A DNA stretch of 64,000 nucleotides from Pseudomonas sp. RIT-562 (GCF_026241895.1 NZ_JAPJIV010000025.1:1-64000); one strand, 5' to 3'. Positions 43,046 through 52,183 are shown, counted from the first letter of the stretch. Notes: generated by a model from the letters alone, not told the origin. Program-made: numbers and translations.

Positions 43046-44056
43046 CTAAAGCAACAAATCCTCCAGACGACCGTGGATGCGTTCCGGCAGGTTTTCCTGG
43101 ATCTCGATCAGCGCGCGGGATATAGCACTTTGAAACCCTTCCACCCCGGCCGAACCGTGGCTCTTCACAACGATGCCCTGCAAGCCGAGGAAGCTCGCGC
43201 CGTTGTGTCTGGCGGGTGCCAGATCGGCCTGCAGGCGCTTCATCAGCGGCAACGCCAAGGCACCGACCATGCGCGAGGCAACATTCTTTTTGAACAACGC
43301 TTCGATACGCCCGGCAATCATGGTGGCCAGGCCTTCGCTGGACTTGAGCAGGATATTGCCGACAAAACCGTCGCAGACCACCACATCCGCTTCGCCGCGG
43401 TACAGGCCATCGCCTTCGACAAAACCGATGTAGTTGATGCCCCGCGCCGCCTGCAGCAAGGTCGCAGCCAGCTTGACCTGCTGATTGCCCTTGATGTGTT
43501 CGGTGCCAATGTTCAACAACGCCACTCGCGGGCGGACGATGCCCAGCGTCTCGGCCGCCACCGACCCCATCACCGCAAACTGCAACAGGTGTTCGGCGCT
43601 GCAATCGACGTTGGCCCCGAGATCGAGCAACTGGCAGTAGCCCTTCTGCGTCGGAATCGCCGCGACCATCGCTGGCCGGTCTATGCCCGGCAAGGTCTTG
43701 AGCACGAAACGCGACAACGCCATCAGCGCCCCGGTATTGCCGGCACTGACACAGGCCTGGACCTTGCCATCGCGTAACAGCTCGAGGGCCACACGCATCG
43801 ACGAGTCCGGCTTGCCCCGCAATGCCTGGGCAGGCTTCTCGTCCATGGTGATGATTTCGCTGGCGGGCACGATAGACAGGCGCGCGCGATCCGCAGCCGA
43901 TTGGCCTGCGAGCAATTCTTCAAGGAGAGTGGGTTGACCGACGAGGGTCAGGTGCAGCGAGGGCGTAGCATTCAGACAAGCGAGGCTGGCCTGAACAATG
44001 CTGCGGGGACCGAAGTCCCCGCCCATTGCGTCAATCGCGATGACTTGAGCAGACAA
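43046..44056 (-). CDS. plsX: Phosphate acyltransferase
   Basis: 336 residues. IAIDAMGGDFGPRSIVQA, the HPxxDM-like regions and VCDGFVGNILLKSSEGLA mark PlsX. Makes acyl-phosphate for phospholipid synthesis. The start is an unusual TTG at 44056, four bases after the rpmF stop; no ATG fits before residue 11. The weak start may limit expression relative to rpmF. Confidence 0.93.
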   Translation of the reverse strand: MSAQVIAIDAMGGDFGPRSIVQASLACLNATPSLHLTLVGQPTLLEELLAGQSAADRARLSIVPASEIITMDEKPAQALRGKPDSSMRVALELLRDGKVQACVSAGNTGALMALSRFVLKTLPGIDRPAMVAAIPTQKGYCQLLDLGANVDCSAEHLLQFAVMGSVAAETLGIVRPRVALLNIGTEHIKGNQQVKLAATLLQAARGINYIGFVEGDGLYRGEADVVVCDGFVGNILLKSSEGLATMIAGRIEALFKKNVASRMVGALALPLMKRLQADLAPARHNGASFLGLQGIVVKSHGSAGVEGFQSAISRALIEIQENLPERIHGRLEDLLL

Positions 44057-44060
44057 GTGA

Positions 44061-44243
44061 TTACTCGTCAGCGCCCTTGTCGATCACTTTACGGCCACGG
44101 TATACGCCTTCTGGCGATACGTGGTGACGCAGGTGAATTTCACCGGTGGTTTTTTCTACAGACAGAGTGCTTGCCGTCAGGGCGTCGTGCGAACGACGCA
44201 TGTCACGGGCAGAGCGGGATTTTTTGTTCTGCTGAACAGCCAT
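44061..44243 (-). CDS. rpmF: 50S ribosomal protein L32
   Basis: 60 residues, AVQQNKKSRSARDMRRSHDA then GEIHLRHHVSPEGVYRGRKV. It lacks the four zinc cysteines of some L32 proteins, a cysteine-free form as in many gammaproteobacteria. AGGAG precedes the ATG. In the yceD-rpmF-plsX order conserved in many bacteria. Confidence 0.98.
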   Translation of the reverse strand: MAVQQNKKSRSARDMRRSHDALTASTLSVEKTTGEIHLRHHVSPEGVYRGRKVIDKGADE

Positions 44244-44256
44244 AATTGATTAACTC

Positions 44257-44784
44257 CTAAACGTTTGGGTCACGCTTTAACTGCGCCAATACACTGAACG
44301 GGTTGGACCGCGTTACCTCGTCCTCGCTCGGTTCGGGCTCATCGAGACCCGCCGGCTGCTGGCATTCTTCCGGATGATGAGCAGGCACAATGGGCAAGGC
44401 GAGCAGAAGCTCCTCCTCGATCAGTGACTGCAGATCCAATGGATCTTCGCCCAGTTCCAGCACGTCATAACCTTTCGGCAACGACTGGGTATTCGCACCC
44501 TCCTTCACCACAGCATAACTGCATTCGCTATGGATCGGCAGGGTGACCAGCTCAAGACAACGCTGGCAAACCATTTTGACTTCGGTGTCGATAAAGCTGT
44601 GGATTACCACAGACTTACGTTCATCTCGTTCAAAAACGAATTTCGCCTGCACCGTACCGACAGTGTCGGAAAGCGGGTCGCAGAGTCTCTCCAAATCGGC
44701 CAGCAGCAGTTCACCTTGAAGGGTGGTGCCACGGTCAGCCAATTTGCGCGGGTCAACGTGAGGTGGAATCGGGTCATTCAACAT
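44257..44784 (-). CDS. yceD: YceD family protein (DUF177), rRNA accumulation factor
   Basis: 175 residues. DUF177 pattern: CQRCLELVTLPIHSECSYAV and VLELGEDPLDLQSLIEEELL, ending SNPFSVLAQLKR. YceD is needed for normal 23S rRNA levels in E. coli and plants. A near-consensus promoter ends nine bases before the ATG at 44784, so the mRNA would be almost leaderless. An alternative GTG at 44808 falls inside that promoter spacer and is unlikely. Confidence 0.92.
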   Translation of the reverse strand: MLNDPIPPHVDPRKLADRGTTLQGELLLADLERLCDPLSDTVGTVQAKFVFERDERKSVVIHSFIDTEVKMVCQRCLELVTLPIHSECSYAVVKEGANTQSLPKGYDVLELGEDPLDLQSLIEEELLLALPIVPAHHPEECQQPAGLDEPEPSEDEVTRSNPFSVLAQLKRDPNV

Positions 44785-44793
44785 AGGCGCAGC

Positions 44794-44821
44794 ATTATAG
44801 GGATGCACCCAGCCATGTCAA
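44794..44821 (-). promoter_or_regulatory. Near-consensus sigma-70 promoter of yceD-rpmF
   Basis: Minus strand: perfect TTGACA (44816-44821), 16-base spacer, perfect TATAAT (44794-44799). Transcription should start about 44786-44788, two to four bases before the yceD ATG. Confidence 0.75.
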
Positions 44822-44889
44822 AGGAAATTCAGCCCTGTGCGTCACTTGGAAGCCTCGCTAGAATTCGCGACTGACTTCTGGAGTTGCGC

Positions 44890-45468
44890 ATGCTGCCTTT
44901 ATTACTCGCTTCAAGCTCGGTTTATCGCCGGGAATTGCTGGCCCGCCTGCAGTTGCCGTTCGTCTGCAGCTCGCCGGATATCGATGAAAGTCATCACCCG
45001 CAAGAGTCCGCGACGGACCTGGTCAAACGCCTGGCCAGGGAAAAAGCCCAGGCGCTGGCTGGCACTTTTCCCGACCACCTGATCATCGGCTCCGATCAGG
45101 TCGCGGTACTCGGCGAGCGCATCATCGGCAAACCGCACACGTTCGAGAAGGCACGGGATCAATTGCTCGCTGCCAGCGGCGCCAGCGTGACCTTCCTGAC
45201 GGGCCTGGCCCTGCTCAACAGCCAGACCGGGCATTGCCAGGTCGACTGCGTGCCGTTCACGGTGCATATGCGCACCCTCGACCAGGCGAGCATCGAGCGC
45301 TACCTGCACGCAGAGCAGCCTTACGACTGCGCAGGCAGCTTCAAAGCCGAGGGATTGGGGGTGAGCCTGTTTCAAAGCACGCAAGGCCCTGACGCCACCA
45401 GCCTGGTGGGCCTGCCGCTGATTCGGCTGGTGGACATGTTGCTGGCGGAAGGAATACAGATCCCCTGA
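44890..45468 (+). CDS. maf: Maf-family nucleotide pyrophosphatase (YceF type)
   Basis: 192 residues. LLLASSSVYRRELLARLQLP at the N-terminus, the S-R-R/E cluster, GSDQVAVLGERIIGKPHT and YDCAGSFKAEGLG are Maf signatures. YceF-type enzymes hydrolyse m7GTP and related modified nucleotides. GGAG lies six bases before the ATG at 44890; an upstream TTG at 44884 is less likely. Divergent from yceD. Confidence 0.93.
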   Translation: MLPLLLASSSVYRRELLARLQLPFVCSSPDIDESHHPQESATDLVKRLAREKAQALAGTFPDHLIIGSDQVAVLGERIIGKPHTFEKARDQLLAASGASVTFLTGLALLNSQTGHCQVDCVPFTVHMRTLDQASIERYLHAEQPYDCAGSFKAEGLGVSLFQSTQGPDATSLVGLPLIRLVDMLLAEGIQIP

Positions 45469-45480
45469 ACACCACATCCC

Positions 45481-45611
45481 GTAGCAGCTGGCGAAGCCTG
45501 CGTTCGAGTGCGTAGCGCTCGCAAATCCGGATTCCGCTACCCGGCTGAATGGTCGCGACGCATGACCTGGCGAGCGCTGCGCACTCGAACGCAGGCTTCG
45601 CCAGCTGCTAC
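45481..45611. repeat. Long inverted repeat between maf and sppA
   Basis: Arms of about 42 bases: gtagcagctggcgaagcctg at the left and its complement at the right, ending cttcgccagctgctac, with a loop near 47 bases. The arms have one or two mismatches near the loop (gcgtagcgctcgc versus gcgagcgctgcgc). It is larger than the usual REP hairpins here and separates two convergent genes. Confidence 0.8.
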
Positions 45612-45629
45612 GGACCGTATTTGCGGGGT

Positions 45630-46619
45630 TCAGCGCAACGACGGACCGTGGAAACCCATCCACATCGCCAATTGCTCAGCCACGCTGGCGCCCAGCTTCT
45701 TCGAGAAGCGGTCGAAGGTTGATTCCTGAACAGTGAAATCCACCAGCTCTTTCTCGCCGATGACATCGCGAGCCACAGAACTGGCACTGCCCAGACCATC
45801 GATCAACCCCAGCGGCAGCGCCTGCTCACCCGACCAGACCAACCCGGAGAACAGCTCCGGGTGCTCCTTGTCTTTCAGGCGATCGCCACGCCCCTTCTTC
45901 ACGCTATTGATAAATTGCTGATGAGTGGTATCAAGCACGCCCTGCCAGAACTGAGTCTCCTCAGGTTTCTGCGGCTGGAACGGATCGAGGAACGCTTTGT
46001 GCTCGCCAGAGGTGTAGGTACGACGCTCTACCCCCAGCTTCTCCATGGTGCCAACAAAACCGTAACCGGCCGCCGTAACCCCGATGGAGCCCACAAGACT
46101 GGCCTTGTCCGCGTAGATCTGATCAGCAGCGCTGGCAATGTAGTACGCACCGGACGCGCCCAGGTCGGAGATGACCGCGTACAGCTTGGTGTCAGGGTGC
46201 AACGCGCGCAGGCGAACAATCTCGTCGTACACATACCCCGACTGCACCGGACTGCCGCCCGGGCTATTGATCCGCAGGACCACGCCCTTGACCTTGTCAT
46301 CCTCGAACGCAGCTCGCAGGGCACCGACTATGTTGTCGGCACTGGCCTGCTCTTTGTCGGCGATCACGCCTGTGACCTCGATCAGGGCCGTGTAGTTGGG
46401 GCTGCGACTGGCAGCTTTTTCCATATCCATCAGCGGCGTGAACAGCATCAATGCGCCAAACAGATATACAAAGGTCAACAGCTTGAAGAAAATCCCCCAG
46501 CGACGGGACCGGCGCTGCTCCTGCACACTGGCGAGCAAAGTCTTTTCCAGCAACTGCCAGCTTTTCTCGTCACCGCTCTGCGCATCCGCCTTGGCGGGTG
46601 CTTTCCATTCGTCGGTCAT
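45630..46619 (-). CDS. sppA: Signal peptide peptidase, SppA type (36K)
   Basis: 329 residues. One membrane segment at about 42-62 after a charged cytoplasmic head. The serine protease core has RINSPGGSPVQSG, nucleophile Ser156 in SDLGASGAYYIA, and a candidate general-base Lys beyond it. Short single-domain form as in Bacillus. Cleaves remnant signal peptides in the inner membrane. First-base gap to the HAD gene is 22 bp, so the two are likely cotranscribed. Confidence 0.92.
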   Translation of the reverse strand: MTDEWKAPAKADAQSGDEKSWQLLEKTLLASVQEQRRSRRWGIFFKLLTFVYLFGALMLFTPLMDMEKAASRSPNYTALIEVTGVIADKEQASADNIVGALRAAFEDDKVKGVVLRINSPGGSPVQSGYVYDEIVRLRALHPDTKLYAVISDLGASGAYYIASAADQIYADKASLVGSIGVTAAGYGFVGTMEKLGVERRTYTSGEHKAFLDPFQPQKPEETQFWQGVLDTTHQQFINSVKKGRGDRLKDKEHPELFSGLVWSGEQALPLGLIDGLGSASSVARDVIGEKELVDFTVQESTFDRFSKKLGASVAEQLAMWMGFHGPSLR

Positions 46620-46641
46620 GCCGTCTACCCCAAAAAACCTG

Positions 46642-47304
46642 TTAAGCCCGCTGGTTCAGCCAGGCATGCAATTGTGAAAAACGATCAATCGCCAGGCGCG
46701 GCTCAAACAGCTTCAGCGCCTCGATCGATTGCGCGCCGTAGCTGACCGCCACCGAAGCCATACCGGCGTTGCGAGCCATCTGCAGGTCGAAAGACGAATC
46801 GCCCACCATCAGCGCCTGTTCCGGACGAACCTCGCAGTGAGCGAGGATCTGCTCCAGCATCAGAGGATGGGGCTTGCTGGCAGTTTCATCAGCCGCACGG
46901 GTGATGTCGAAATAGTTTTCCCAGCCATGGGCCTTGAGCACTCGATCCAGCCCGCGACGGGCCTTGCCGGTTGCCACGGCCAAATGATAACCCTCGGCGC
47001 GAAACGCCTCCATCGACTCGAGCACACCCTCGAACAACGGCGACGGCACGGCCTCGGCGGCGATGTAGTGATCGGCGTAATACTCTCTGAATGCGATCAA
47101 TTCGGCGTCGCTGATTTGCGGATACAAGGTGCGGATCGCCTCCGGCAAGCCCAGGCCAATGATGCCCTTGACGGCAAAATCATCGCGCAACTCGAAGCCG
47201 GAACGCTCGGAGGCCACATGCATGGCCTCGACGATCCGACCAATGGAATCGGCCAGCGTCCCGTCCCAATCAAAGATCAACAGCTTGCAATCAGAGGGGT
47301 GCAC
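46642..47304 (-). CDS. HAD-IA family phosphatase (phosphoglycolate phosphatase-like)
   Basis: 220 residues from a GTG start with GGAG upstream. HAD motifs: LIFDWDGTLADS (nucleophile Asp), VATGKARRGLDRVL with the motif II region, KPHPLMLEQIL with the motif III Lys, and MVGDSSFDLQMARNAG. A helical cap of the Gph type lies between motifs I and II. The substrate is not certain. Its start overlaps the rluC end by 14 bases. Confidence 0.9.
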   Translation of the reverse strand: MHPSDCKLLIFDWDGTLADSIGRIVEAMHVASERSGFELRDDFAVKGIIGLGLPEAIRTLYPQISDAELIAFREYYADHYIAAEAVPSPLFEGVLESMEAFRAEGYHLAVATGKARRGLDRVLKAHGWENYFDITRAADETASKPHPLMLEQILAHCEVRPEQALMVGDSSFDLQMARNAGMASVAVSYGAQSIEALKLFEPRLAIDRFSQLHAWLNQRA

Positions 47305-48253
47305 TCAAGCGCTCCACGGTCTTGGCCCACATTTCATCCACCGGCGCCTGCAACTTCAACTCACCACCATCCGGCAGCGGCACAGTCAGCATGTAGGCGT
47401 GGAGGAACAGGCGCTTGCCACCCAAATCGCGGATTTCCTTGCTGAAACCCTCGTCCCCGTATTTCGGGTCGCCAGCGATGCAGTGACCGGCGTGCAGGGT
47501 ATGCACGCGGATCTGGTGGGTACGGCCGGTAATCGGCCGAGCCTCGACCATGGTCGCGAAGTCACCGAAGCGCCGTAGCACCTTGAACACGGTCACGGAT
47601 TCCTTGCCCTCCTCCTCGTCGACCTCGACCATCCGTTCGCCGGAGCGCAGGTTGCTCTTGCCCAGCGACGCCCGGACCTGTTTGATCGAGGCAGCCCAGT
47701 TGCCGCGAACCAGCGCCATGTAGCGCTTGTCCACGCCATCACCGCGCAAGGCCGTGTGCAAGTGACGCAGCATGCTGCGTTTCTTGGCGATCATCAGCAG
47801 GCCGGAGGTGTCGCGGTCCAGTCGGTGAACCAGCTCAAGCTCCTTGCAATCGGGGCGCAGCTGACGAAAGGCTTCGATCACGCCATAGGTCAGCCCGCTG
47901 CCGCCGTGAACCGCAATGCCACAAGGCTTGTTGATCACGATCAGCGCCTTGTCCTCGAAAATAATCGAGGCTTCGAGGCGTTGCAGCAGGCCTTGTGCCA
48001 GCGGTACCGGCTCGTCGCGCTCAGGCACGCGTACCGGCGGCACGCGCACGATATCGCCCGCCTGCAGCTTGTATTCGGGCTTGATCCGACCTTTGTTCAC
48101 CCGCACTTCGCCTTTACGCAAAATGCGGTAGATCAAGGTCTTGGGCACGCCTTTGAGCCGAGCGAGAAGGAAGTTATCAATACGTTGGCCGGCATATTCC
48201 GGCGAGACCTCAAGCAGTTGTACGCTTGGAGTCGAGGGGGCAGTAGTCGTCAT
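47291..48253 (-). CDS. rluC: 23S rRNA pseudouridine synthase RluC
   Basis: 320 residues. N-terminal S4 RNA-binding domain (GQRIDNFLLARLKGVPKTLI) and catalytic RluA-type domain with Asp in LVHRLDRDTSGLLMIAK, plus GRTHQIRVH. Modifies U955, U2504 and U2580 of 23S rRNA in E. coli. No strong ribosome site. Divergent from rne, as in E. coli. Confidence 0.94.
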   Translation of the reverse strand: MTTTAPSTPSVQLLEVSPEYAGQRIDNFLLARLKGVPKTLIYRILRKGEVRVNKGRIKPEYKLQAGDIVRVPPVRVPERDEPVPLAQGLLQRLEASIIFEDKALIVINKPCGIAVHGGSGLTYGVIEAFRQLRPDCKELELVHRLDRDTSGLLMIAKKRSMLRHLHTALRGDGVDKRYMALVRGNWAASIKQVRASLGKSNLRSGERMVEVDEEEGKESVTVFKVLRRFGDFATMVEARPITGRTHQIRVHTLHAGHCIAGDPKYGDEGFSKEIRDLGGKRLFLHAYMLTVPLPDGGELKLQAPVDEMWAKTVERLSAPL

Positions 48254-48282
48254 GCCGGAGATGATATCAATTTTTTATGGAA

Positions 48283-48311
48283 TTGAAGCACTTAATCATT
48301 ACTGCTATAGT
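48283..48311 (+). promoter_or_regulatory. rne promoter
   Basis: -35 ttgaag (48283-48288), 17-base spacer that ends in an extended-10 tgc, then -10 tatagt (48306-48311). It points to a start near 48318 and an rne leader of about 640 nt. Confidence 0.65.
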
Positions 48312-48317
48312 CGCGAA

Positions 48318-48955
48318 CGCCGCCAAAAGCGGCCTGGACAGCGGACCAACGGTCAAAAACCGGCCCTGACCAATGCAATTCACCAGGACGCGAGGCCGTC
48401 CTACGGGGCTTTCGCTACGTAACGGTGGAGTTTGCAGGTGTAACGAGCGCAGGTGACATGAGGCCTGAATCAAGCCGCAGAGCAGAGTTTTGACTCTCCT
48501 TGCGAGCCAATATTCACGGCCAGTTCACAAAGTGCAGTCAGCTGCGAATGACCCCGAGCGAAGGTTTCGGAAACATCGCCTAAATTAGCCATGATGCGTG
48601 ACCTCCCCTTTTGGAGCTCACGGTAAATGCCAACCCGCTGCGGATTCTGCGCGCGGCAGCACCCGAATTATCAGGGATACGTGTAGGGTGGAGATGCACA
48701 ACCGCTGGACTGTGTAGCAATAGGCTTTTCCAAGACGCTTCATCTCGTCCACAGCCACTGGTTGATTCCTCCTCCTGACTGAGTGCTTAAGTAGCCACAG
48801 CAAGCAGGACGCGTACGTCGCGACACCGGCCCAATTGGCCGGGGTTCGCTAGACACTGGAGTGTCCAACCACACTCCTGACGCACCTGACACCGACCGTG
48901 AGAAGTCGTGTGTGCCGAACGCCGTTTCCGGCAGCCCGGAAACCGACGGTACTAC
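48318..48955 (+). promoter_or_regulatory. Long structured rne 5' leader
   Basis: No gene in about 640 nt. RNase E controls its own mRNA through a leader structure in enterobacteria (rne5), and a separate conserved Pseudomonas leader motif, rne-II, has been described. Visible elements: several small hairpins, and gtttccgg-cagc-ccggaaac (48924-48943), a perfect 8-bp stem that ends 12 bases before the ATG. No Shine-Dalgarno site is seen next to that ATG. Confidence 0.6.
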
Positions 48956-51900
48956 ATGAAAAGAATGCTGATTAACGCAACTCAACCCGAAGAGTTGCGT
49001 GTTGCACTGGTAGATGGCCAGCGCCTCTACGACCTGGACATCGAATCCGGTGCACGCGAGCAGAAGAAGGCCAACATCTATAAAGGCCGGATTACTCGCA
49101 TCGAACCAAGCCTTGAGGCTGCCTTTGTCGATTTCGGCTCCGAGCGCCACGGCTTCCTGCCCCTCAAAGAAATCTCCCGCGAATACTTCAAGAAAGCCCC
49201 CGAAGGCCGCGTCAACATCAAGGACGTCCTGAGCGAAGGCCAGGAAGTCATCGTTCAGGTCGAAAAAGAAGAACGTGGCAACAAGGGCGCCGCCCTGACC
49301 ACCTTCATCAGCCTGGCCGGTCGTTACCTGGTGCTGATGCCGAACAACCCGCGTGCCGGCGGTATCTCCCGTCGCATCGAAGGTGAAGAGCGCAACGAAC
49401 TGCGTGAAGCCCTGAACGGTCTGGTTGCCCCGGCCGACATGGGTCTGATCGTGCGCACTGCCGGCCTGGGCCGCAGCAGCGAAGAAATGCAGTGGGACCT
49501 CGACTACCTGCTGCAACTCTGGACCGCCATCAAAGAAGCCTCGCTGGATCGCTCCGCGCCATTCCTGATCTACCAGGAAAGCAACGTGATCATCCGCGCC
49601 ATCCGCGATTACCTGCGCCAGGACATCGGCGAAGTGCTGATCGACAGCGTTGAAGCCCAGGACGAAGCCCTGACTTTCATCCGCCAGGTGATGCCGCAGT
49701 ACGCCAGCAAGATCAAGCTGTACGAAGACAGCGTTCCGCTGTTCAACCGTTTCCAGATCGAAAGCCAGATCGAGACCGCCTTCCAGCGCGTCGTTGAACT
49801 GCCTTCCGGCGGCTCCATCGTTATCGATCCGACCGAAGCCCTGGTGTCCATCGACATCAACTCGGCGCGCGCTACCAAAGGCAGCGACATCGAAGAAACC
49901 GCCCTGCAGACCAACCTTGAAGCCGCCGAAGAAATCGCCCGTCAGTTGCGCTTGCGCGACATCGGCGGCCTGATCGTCATCGACTTCATCGACATGACCC
50001 CTGCCAAGAACCAGCGCGCCGTGGAAGAGAAAGTCCGCGAATGCCTGGAAGCCGACCGCGCTCGCGTGCAAGTCGGTCGCATCTCGCGCTTCGGCCTGCT
50101 GGAAATGTCCCGTCAGCGCCTGCGTCCATCCCTGGGCGAAAGCAGCGGCATCGTTTGCCCGCGTTGCAACGGCACCGGCATCATCCGTGACGTGGAATCG
50201 CTGTCCCTGGCGATCCTGCGCCTGATCGAAGAAGAAGCCCTGAAAGACCGCACTGCCGAAGTTCGTGCACAAGTGCCGATCCCGGTCGCAGCGTTCCTGC
50301 TCAACGAAAAACGCAACTCGATCACCAAGATCGAACTGCGCACCCGTGCCCGCATCGTCATTCTGCCGAACGATCACCTCGAAACTCCGCACTTCGAAGT
50401 GCAGCGTCTGCGCGATGATAGCCCGGAAGCTGCGGTCGGCCAGTCCAGCTACGAAATCGCTGCTGCCGCTGCCGAAGTCGAAGAAGTCCAGCCAGCTGCT
50501 GCGACCCGCACCCTGGTTCGCCAGGAAGCCGCGGTCAAGACTGCCCCGGCCCGCGCCAACGCCCCGGTGCCTGCCGAAGTCGTCGCTGCCGCGCCTGTGG
50601 CTGCACCGGCCGCCGTGCCAGAGCCAAGCCTGTTCAAAGGCCTGGTGAAGTCGCTGGTCAGCCTGTTTGCAACCAAGGAAGAGCCAGCCGCTCCGGTTGT
50701 GGTTGAGAAGCCTGCAACCACCGAGCGCCCTGCGCGTAACGAAGAGCGTCGCAACGGTCGCCAGCAAAGCCGCAACCGTAACGGTCGCCGCGATGAAGAG
50801 CGCAAGCCTCGTGAAGAACGTGCACCGCGTGAAGAGCGCGCGCCACGGGAAGCTCGTGAACCACGCGAAGCTCGTGAAGAAACTCCAGCGGTTGCGCGTG
50901 AAGAACGTGCTCCACGTGAAGAGCGTGCACCGCGCGCCCCGCGTGAAGAACGTGCTCCGCGCGCTCCTCGTGAAGATCGCAAGCCTCGTGGCGAGCGTGA
51001 AGAGCGTGTGCGCGAATTGCGCGAGCCTCTGGACGCTGTTGCTCCAGCTGCCGCCGCTGTCGCTACCGCTGAAGAGCGTCCAGCTCGCCAGCCACGCGAA
51101 GAACGCGCTCCACGCCCACCGCGTGAAGAACGTCAGCCACGTGCCGAGCAAGCTGTTGCTGCCGTAGCCGAAGAAGAGCTGCTGTCCAACGAAGAGCAAC
51201 TGCAGGAAGACGGACAGGAAGGCGCCGAAGGCGATCGCCCACGTCGTCGCTCCCGTGGCCAGCGTCGTCGCAGCAACCGTCGCGAGCGTCAACGTGACGC
51301 AAACGGCAATGTGATCGAAGGTTCGGAAGAGTCCGATTCCGCTGAAGGCGAAGTAGCTACCACTACCGAAGCGCCGAGCACCGCCGACCTGGCCGCCGGC
51401 CTGGCTGTTACCGCAGCCGTAGCCAGCAGCGTTATAAGCGCTCCAGCTGAAGCACAGGCCAACGAGCAAGCCGAACGCGCTACTGCCGCTACCCTGGACA
51501 CCACTCCAGTCGAAGCGCCAGTGGTTGAAGCGACCTCGCCTGTGGAAGCCACCGCTTCGCCGGAAATCGAAATCGCGCCGGTTCGTGAAGTGCAGCCTGA
51601 AGTCGAAGTGGCACCGCAACCTGCGGTCGTCGTCGAGGCTCCAGCGGTGATTGCAGAGCCAGCCGCCGAGACAGTCACTGAAACCGTGACTGAAACGATT
51701 CGTGAAGTTCGCGAAGAGCAAACCGCTTTCAACTGGGTTGCCGAACCCGCTGTCGTCGAAGCTCCAGCCCCGGTAGCAGAAACTCCGGTTTACCAGCCAG
51801 AGCCTGAGCCAGTCGCTGCGCCAGAGCCAGCTCCAGTGGTAGAAGCGCCGATTGAAGCGCCGGTTGTAGCCGAAGTGGCTGCACCTGTAGCCGAAGCCGC

Positions 51901-52183
51901 GCCAGCCAGCGCCCTGACTGAGAATGGCCGCGCGCCAAACGACCCGCGTGAAGTGCGTCGTCGCAAGCGTGAAGCCGAGCGTCTGCAGAAGGAAGCTGAA
52001 CTGGCCGCCGCTGCTGCTCCAGCCGTGGTCGAGGCGGCTCCGGTGGTTGCTGAAGCTGCTGCTGAAGTCGCCGCTGAGCCTGTAGAGTCAGCAATCGACG
52101 AAGCACCGCGTTCTGTTCAACAAGCGGTAGAGCAACACGAACAAGCCCAGGAAAAAGAGCACGAGCCTAAACCCCTCGTCTGA
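48956..52183 (+). CDS. rne: Ribonuclease E
   Basis: 1075 residues. S1 domain at about 36-120, DNase I-like catalytic part with Mg ligands Asp300 (SIDINSARATK) and Asp343 (VIDFIDMTP), and zinc-link CPRCNGTG with Cys401 and Cys404. The C-terminal half is disordered: a REER-repeat arginine region at about 611-700, acidic and basic Ala/Pro/Val repeats, and NDPRE at 995-999 before an amphipathic helix. In Pseudomonas, REER and NDPR motifs are reported scaffolds for degradosome partners. Start at 48956 fits the conserved MKRMLINATQPEE. Ends at a strong terminator. Confidence 0.97.
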   Translation: MKRMLINATQPEELRVALVDGQRLYDLDIESGAREQKKANIYKGRITRIEPSLEAAFVDFGSERHGFLPLKEISREYFKKAPEGRVNIKDVLSEGQEVIVQVEKEERGNKGAALTTFISLAGRYLVLMPNNPRAGGISRRIEGEERNELREALNGLVAPADMGLIVRTAGLGRSSEEMQWDLDYLLQLWTAIKEASLDRSAPFLIYQESNVIIRAIRDYLRQDIGEVLIDSVEAQDEALTFIRQVMPQYASKIKLYEDSVPLFNRFQIESQIETAFQRVVELPSGGSIVIDPTEALVSIDINSARATKGSDIEETALQTNLEAAEEIARQLRLRDIGGLIVIDFIDMTPAKNQRAVEEKVRECLEADRARVQVGRISRFGLLEMSRQRLRPSLGESSGIVCPRCNGTGIIRDVESLSLAILRLIEEEALKDRTAEVRAQVPIPVAAFLLNEKRNSITKIELRTRARIVILPNDHLETPHFEVQRLRDDSPEAAVGQSSYEIAAAAAEVEEVQPAAATRTLVRQEAAVKTAPARANAPVPAEVVAAAPVAAPAAVPEPSLFKGLVKSLVSLFATKEEPAAPVVVEKPATTERPARNEERRNGRQQSRNRNGRRDEERKPREERAPREERAPREAREPREAREETPAVAREERAPREERAPRAPREERAPRAPREDRKPRGEREERVRELREPLDAVAPAAAAVATAEERPARQPREERAPRPPREERQPRAEQAVAAVAEEELLSNEEQLQEDGQEGAEGDRPRRRSRGQRRRSNRRERQRDANGNVIEGSEESDSAEGEVATTTEAPSTADLAAGLAVTAAVASSVISAPAEAQANEQAERATAATLDTTPVEAPVVEATSPVEATASPEIEIAPVREVQPEVEVAPQPAVVVEAPAVIAEPAAETVTETVTETIREVREEQTAFNWVAEPAVVEAPAPVAETPVYQPEPEPVAAPEPAPVVEAPIEAPVVAEVAAPVAEAAPASALTENGRAPNDPREVRRRKREAERLQKEAELAAAAAPAVVEAAPVVAEAAAEVAAEPVESAIDEAPRSVQQAVEQHEQAQEKEHEPKPLV

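Noticed and set aside
42921..43604. Upstream extension of fabD
   Set aside because: The frame continues through the plsX-fabD gap and into plsX antisense-free frame by chance. FabD similarity starts at the ATG at 42920.
48740..51721. A 993-codon minus-strand frame opposite rne
   Set aside because: Its Phe/Gly/Ala-rich translation is a mirror of the Glu/Arg/Ala codons of the RNase E tail. No start signal or domain.
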